A stretch of DNA of 64,000 bases from Lactonifactor sp. BIOML-A5 (GTDB lineage: Bacteria; Bacillota; Clostridia; Lachnospirales; Lachnospiraceae): the NCBI RefSeq assembly GCF_009677585.1, contig NZ_WKYV01000001.1, positions 282,666 through 346,665 on the forward strand. The letters run 5' to 3'. Position numbers and translations under genes: made by a program. Numbering within the stretch: position 1 is the first letter of the stretch; each line of letters opens with the position of its first letter. Shown piece after piece: positions 60,867-64,000 of this stretch. The notes beneath the pieces are model-generated. The model did no database searches, was not told where the DNA came from, and was given only the letters and a program-made list of their open reading frames with translations.

Positions 60867-63707
60867 TTACTGCAAATATTTTGCCACATATTGTCCTGTA
60901 TAAGATGCCGGGTTCCGGGCTACTTCTTCGGGAGTTCCCTGGGTAATAATAGTTCCCCCTTTGTCTCCTCCTTCCGGACCGATGTCTATGATATAATCCG
61001 CCGTCTTAATCACATCCAGATTATGTTCTATCACAATCACCGTGTTGCCACCCTCCGACAGACGTTTCAATATGTCAATTAGCTTATGAACATCTGCGAA
61101 ATGCAGACCTGTCGTAGGCTCATCCAAAATATAGATGGTCTTTCCTGTACTTCTCTTACTCAGCTCTGTGGCCAGTTTTATTCGCTGGGCTTCACCTCCC
61201 GATAAGGTGGTCGAAGGCTGTCCCAGACGAATATAGGATAGTCCCACATCATACAGTGTTTCAATCTTTCTTCTGATAGAAGGCAGATGTTCAAAAAACT
61301 TCATAGCCTCTTCTACTGTCATATCCAGTACGTCGTAAATACTTTTCCCTTTGTATTTTACCTCCAAAGTCTCTCTGTTATACCTTTTTCCCTGACATAC
61401 TTCACAGGGAACGTAGACATCCGGCAAAAAATGCATTTCAATTTTTATAATGCCGTCTCCGCTGCATGCCTCACATCGGCCGCCCTTAACATTAAAACTG
61501 AACCTTCCCTTTTTATACCCCCTTGCTTTGGCATCCGCCGTAGAGGCAAACAGATCGCGTATCTGGTCAAACACACCCGTATAAGTGGCAGGATTAGAAC
61601 GTGGGGTTCTTCCTATGGGAGACTGATCGATATCAATGACCTTGTCCAGCTGTTCAATCCCCGTAATGTCCTTATGTCTGCCCGGAATGGTTCTTGCCCG
61701 ATTCAGCTTCCTGGCCAGGGCTTTATATAGAATTTCATTGACAAGCGAGCTTTTTCCGGATCCGGATACCCCTGTTACGCAGGTCATTATCCCAAGAGGA
61801 AAACTCACGTCAATATTTTTCAGATTATTCTCAGCTGCCCCATGGATAGTGAGAAAACCTGCCGGCTGATTTCTGACCTCAGGAACAGGAATTTTTATAC
61901 GGCCGCTGAGATAGGCACCTGTGACCGAATTTTTATTCTTCATAAGCTCTTTTGCCGTACCTATACCTACTAACTCACCACCATGCTCACCGGCTCCGGG
62001 TCCGATATCTACCACACAATCAGCAGCCAGCATAGTATCCTCATCGTGCTCCACCACAATCAGACTGTTTCCCAAATCCCGCAGCTGTTTCAAAGTATTC
62101 AGGAGTTTATCGTTATCCCGCTGATGCAGCCCAATGCTGGGTTCATCCAGGATATAGGCAACTCCTACCAATCCTGATCCAATCTGAGTAGCTAGACGTA
62201 TCCTCTGAGCTTCCCCACCGGACAGAGTGCCGGTAGCCCGGGACAAAGATAGATACTCCAGCCCCACATCCAAAAGGAACCCTACTCTTGCCCTTATCTC
62301 CTTCAGAATCTGATTTCCTATCATCTCCTGTGTAGGCGTAAGATTAAGACCGGAAAGGTACTCATTTAAATTTGTTATAGACAGAGATGTAATCTCATAA
62401 ATATTCTTATCTCCAACCGTTACTGCCAGAGCCTCTTTTTTCAGACGCTGACCCCGGCAGGTCTGACACGGAGTGATCCTCATAAAGGACTCATACTCCT
62501 GCTTTGTGTACTCTGAGCCGGTTTCCCGATACCGCCTCTCAACATTTCGAATAAGACCTTCAAAAGCTACATCGTATATACCTTCTCCTCTCTGCCCCTT
62601 ATAGTACACTTTTACTTCTCTTCCATTTGTACCGTTAATAATTATGTCCTTAATATGATCCGGATACTCCTGGAACGGTGTATCCAGGCTGAACTTATAT
62701 TCTTTTGCCAGGGCATCCAGTATAGCCCGGGTATAGCTTGATTTGTCTGTACAGGACTGCCATCCCATTACTGCAATTGCACCCTCCGCAATGCTTAGGC
62801 TTTTATCCGGAATCATGAGGTCAATGTCAAATTCCATCTTATATCCCAGTCCGTAACAGGAAGGACAGGCACCAAATGGATTGTTAAAAGAAAAAATCCT
62901 GGGTTCAATCTCGTCAATGCTGATCCCGCAGTCAGGACAGGCAAAGCTCTGGCTAAAATTCATGGCAGTTCCATCCATAAGATCCACCACCAGCTTTCCC
63001 TCTGCAAGCTCCAGCACACTCTCTATTGAATCTGTCAGCCTCTTTTGAATCCCATCTTTTACTACAAGTCTGTCCACTACAATTTCTATATTGTGCTTAA
63101 TATTTTTATCCAGCGAGATCTCTTCAGAAAGTTCATAAAGACTGCCGTCCACCTGGACGCGCACATATCCGCTTTTTCTCGCCTGCTCGAAAAGCTTGGC
63201 ATGGGTTCCTTTCCGTCCCCTGACCACAGGTGCCAAAAGCTGTATCTTTGTTCTCTCCGGAAGCTCCATAATATGGTCCACCATCTGATCTACAGTCTGC
63301 TTTTTGATCTCTTTTCCGCATTTGGGACAATGGGGAATCCCAATCCTGGCATATAAAAGCCGAAAGTAATCATAAATCTCCGTCACAGTTCCCACGGTAG
63401 ATCTGGGATTCCTGTTCGTAGATTTCTGATCGATAGAAATGGCAGGAGGCAGACCTTCTATACTCTCCACATTAGGCTTTTCCATCTGCCCGAGAAACTG
63501 CCTGGCATAAGAAGACAGAGACTCCATATAACGCCTCTGCCCTTCCGCATAAATCGTATCAAACGCCAAAGAAGATTTCCCAGACCCGCTGAGCCCCGTA
63601 AGAACTACCAATTCATTCCTTGGAATATCCACGCTGAGATTTTTTAGATTATTCTCATTGGCTCCCCGTATTCTTATAAATTGTTTTCCTTTATTTCTCG
63701 CAGCCAT
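60867..63707 (-). CDS. uvrA: Excinuclease ABC subunit A
   Basis: The 946-residue protein is UvrA of normal length: two ABC ATPase units ([12 protein letters not shown] near 36 and [12 protein letters not shown] near 640, Walker A), the signature [12 protein letters not shown] in both halves, zinc-finger cysteines ([27 protein letters not shown]) and the closing [13 protein letters not shown]. It finds DNA damage and loads UvrB. The ATG has GAGGAG 8 bases upstream. The upstream promoter overlaps an SOS box, so LexA control is likely. uvrB probably lies beyond the right edge. Confidence 0.98.
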   Translation of the reverse strand: MAARNKGKQFIRIRGANENNLKNLSVDIPRNELVVLTGLSGSGKSSLAFDTIYAEGQRRYMESLSSYARQFLGQMEKPNVESIEGLPPAISIDQKSTNRNPRSTVGTVTEIYDYFRLLYARIGIPHCPKCGKEIKKQTVDQMVDHIMELPERTKIQLLAPVVRGRKGTHAKLFEQARKSGYVRVQVDGSLYELSEEISLDKNIKHNIEIVVDRLVVKDGIQKRLTDSIESVLELAEGKLVVDLMDGTAMNFSQSFACPDCGISIDEIEPRIFSFNNPFGACPSCYGLGYKMEFDIDLMIPDKSLSIAEGAIAVMGWQSCTDKSSYTRAILDALAKEYKFSLDTPFQEYPDHIKDIIINGTNGREVKVYYKGQRGEGIYDVAFEGLIRNVERRYRETGSEYTKQEYESFMRITPCQTCRGQRLKKEALAVTVGDKNIYEITSLSITNLNEYLSGLNLTPTQEMIGNQILKEIRARVGFLLDVGLEYLSLSRATGTLSGGEAQRIRLATQIGSGLVGVAYILDEPSIGLHQRDNDKLLNTLKQLRDLGNSLIVVEHDEDTMLAADCVVDIGPGAGEHGGELVGIGTAKELMKNKNSVTGAYLSGRIKIPVPEVRNQPAGFLTIHGAAENNLKNIDVSFPLGIMTCVTGVSGSGKSSLVNEILYKALARKLNRARTIPGRHKDITGIEQLDKVIDIDQSPIGRTPRSNPATYTGVFDQIRDLFASTADAKARGYKKGRFSFNVKGGRCEACSGDGIIKIEMHFLPDVYVPCEVCQGKRYNRETLEVKYKGKSIYDVLDMTVEEAMKFFEHLPSIRRKIETLYDVGLSYIRLGQPSTTLSGGEAQRIKLATELSKRSTGKTIYILDEPTTGLHFADVHKLIDILKRLSEGGNTVIVIEHNLDVIKTADYIIDIGPEGGDKGGTIITQGTPEEVARNPASYTGQYVAKYLQ

Positions 63708-63743
63708 AGTATCTCCTCATCTATTGTAATACATTATTCTTAT

Positions 63744-63772
63744 AGTGTATCACAACCGTATCTATATTGCAA
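63744..63772 (-). promoter_or_regulatory. uvrA promoter
   Basis: TTGCAA (63767-63772) and TACACT (63744-63749) are 17 bp apart on the minus strand, about 37 bp upstream of the uvrA ATG. The -35 overlaps the SOS box. Confidence 0.7.
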
Positions 63773-63783
63773 ACATTTGTTCG
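63770..63783. promoter_or_regulatory. LexA SOS box of uvrA
   Basis: On the minus strand CGAACAAATGTTTG fits the Bacillus/Clostridium consensus CGAACRNRYGTTYC at 13 of 14 positions. It overlaps the -35 box, the expected position for LexA repression of uvrA. Confidence 0.8.
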
Positions 63784-64000
63784 TTTTGTTCCTTTTACTG
63801 CTTCGCTGTAATACTAACAATAGAAGTTCCTCTTGTCAATATAATGTTGGACTTTTATTGTCCAATTTATTAAATTATAGTTTTGTGTATGTAAAGTTCG
63901 AGATAAAATAGTCGGCGAGCGGAGTGTCGCAGACGGACGGTCAAGGGAGGAGGTCTTGGGGCCAGGGGTACTGTGTGGATCTGCTTGCTACTGCGTTTCT
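63784..64000. other. Right-edge region without a recognisable gene
   Basis: This region has an inverted repeat TTGGAC/GTCCAA at 63847-63865 and becomes G-rich after 63905, unlike its AT-rich surroundings. No reading frame long enough to name is visible, and the region is cut by the window. Confidence 0.4.

Noticed and set aside
63847..63865. TTGGAC/GTCCAA inverted repeat as terminator of an upstream gene
   Set aside because: The stem is only 6 bp without a proper T-run, and no gene ends nearby within the window.

Overview
The window looks like a chromosomal segment of an anaerobic Firmicute of the Lachnospiraceae type (Blautia, Dorea or Ruminococcus gnavus-like). The reasons are AGGAGG-type ribosome binding sites, TTGACA/TATAAT promoters, a Bacillus-type SOS box in front of uvrA, a cdaA-cdaR-HPr operon, and choline-binding cell-wall proteins. 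Genus cannot be fixed by eye. No rRNA, tRNA or CRISPR array was seen.

Layout. (1) 1-10.1 kb, minus strand: one operon from a clear promoter in front of rmlB. It carries rmlB, rmlA and rmlC (dTDP-rhamnose precursors), an ABC polysaccharide exporter (Wzm plus a Wzt with a C-terminal sugar-binding-type tail), a methyltransferase, a kinase-like protein and three glycosyltransferases, the last cut by the window edge. This is an ABC-exported rhamnose-containing wall polysaccharide, possibly capped by a split WbdD-like methyltransferase/kinase pair. (2) 10.1-14 kb: a metallo-beta-lactamase-fold protein, an M18 aminopeptidase and an amino-acid permease. (3) 14-41.7 kb: an AT-rich envelope-polysaccharide island. 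It holds an LtaS-like enzyme, a Pce-like phosphorylcholine esterase with choline-binding repeats, and a Wzx/Wzy-type locus (initiating glycosylphosphotransferase, Glf, glycosyltransferases, Wzy, Stealth phosphotransferase, Wzx, DUF2142). It also holds LicD, a DUF6077 pair that may be one broken gene, a GT2/DUF2304 pair, a WecE-like transaminase, and a pair of small EamA/ArnE-ArnF-like transporters. (4) 41.7-45 kb: a compact operon of ArnC-like glycosyltransferase, PLP aminotransferase-like protein and ATP-grasp ligase. (5) 45-52.6 kb: a D,D-carboxypeptidase, a decayed group II intron, an HTH-nucleotidyltransferase-choline kinase fusion, an L,D-transpeptidase with choline-binding repeats, and a second LicC-like nucleotidyltransferase. 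(6) 52.6-64 kb: housekeeping genes: HPr, cdaR, cdaA, two unknown membrane proteins, comF, recD2, mreB/mbl and uvrA.

The main theme is surface polysaccharide with phosphocholine chemistry. Activation (kinase/cytidylyltransferase fusion and LicC-like enzyme), transfer (LicD), removal (Pce-like esterase) and reading (choline-binding repeats on two secreted enzymes) are all present. The two nucleotidyltransferase genes share a GTTCA-N5-TGAA(C/T) palindrome at their promoters, suggesting common control. RmlA/RmlB can also supply the nucleotide sugar used by the WecE-like transaminase, linking region 1 to region 3. rmlD is not visible in the window.
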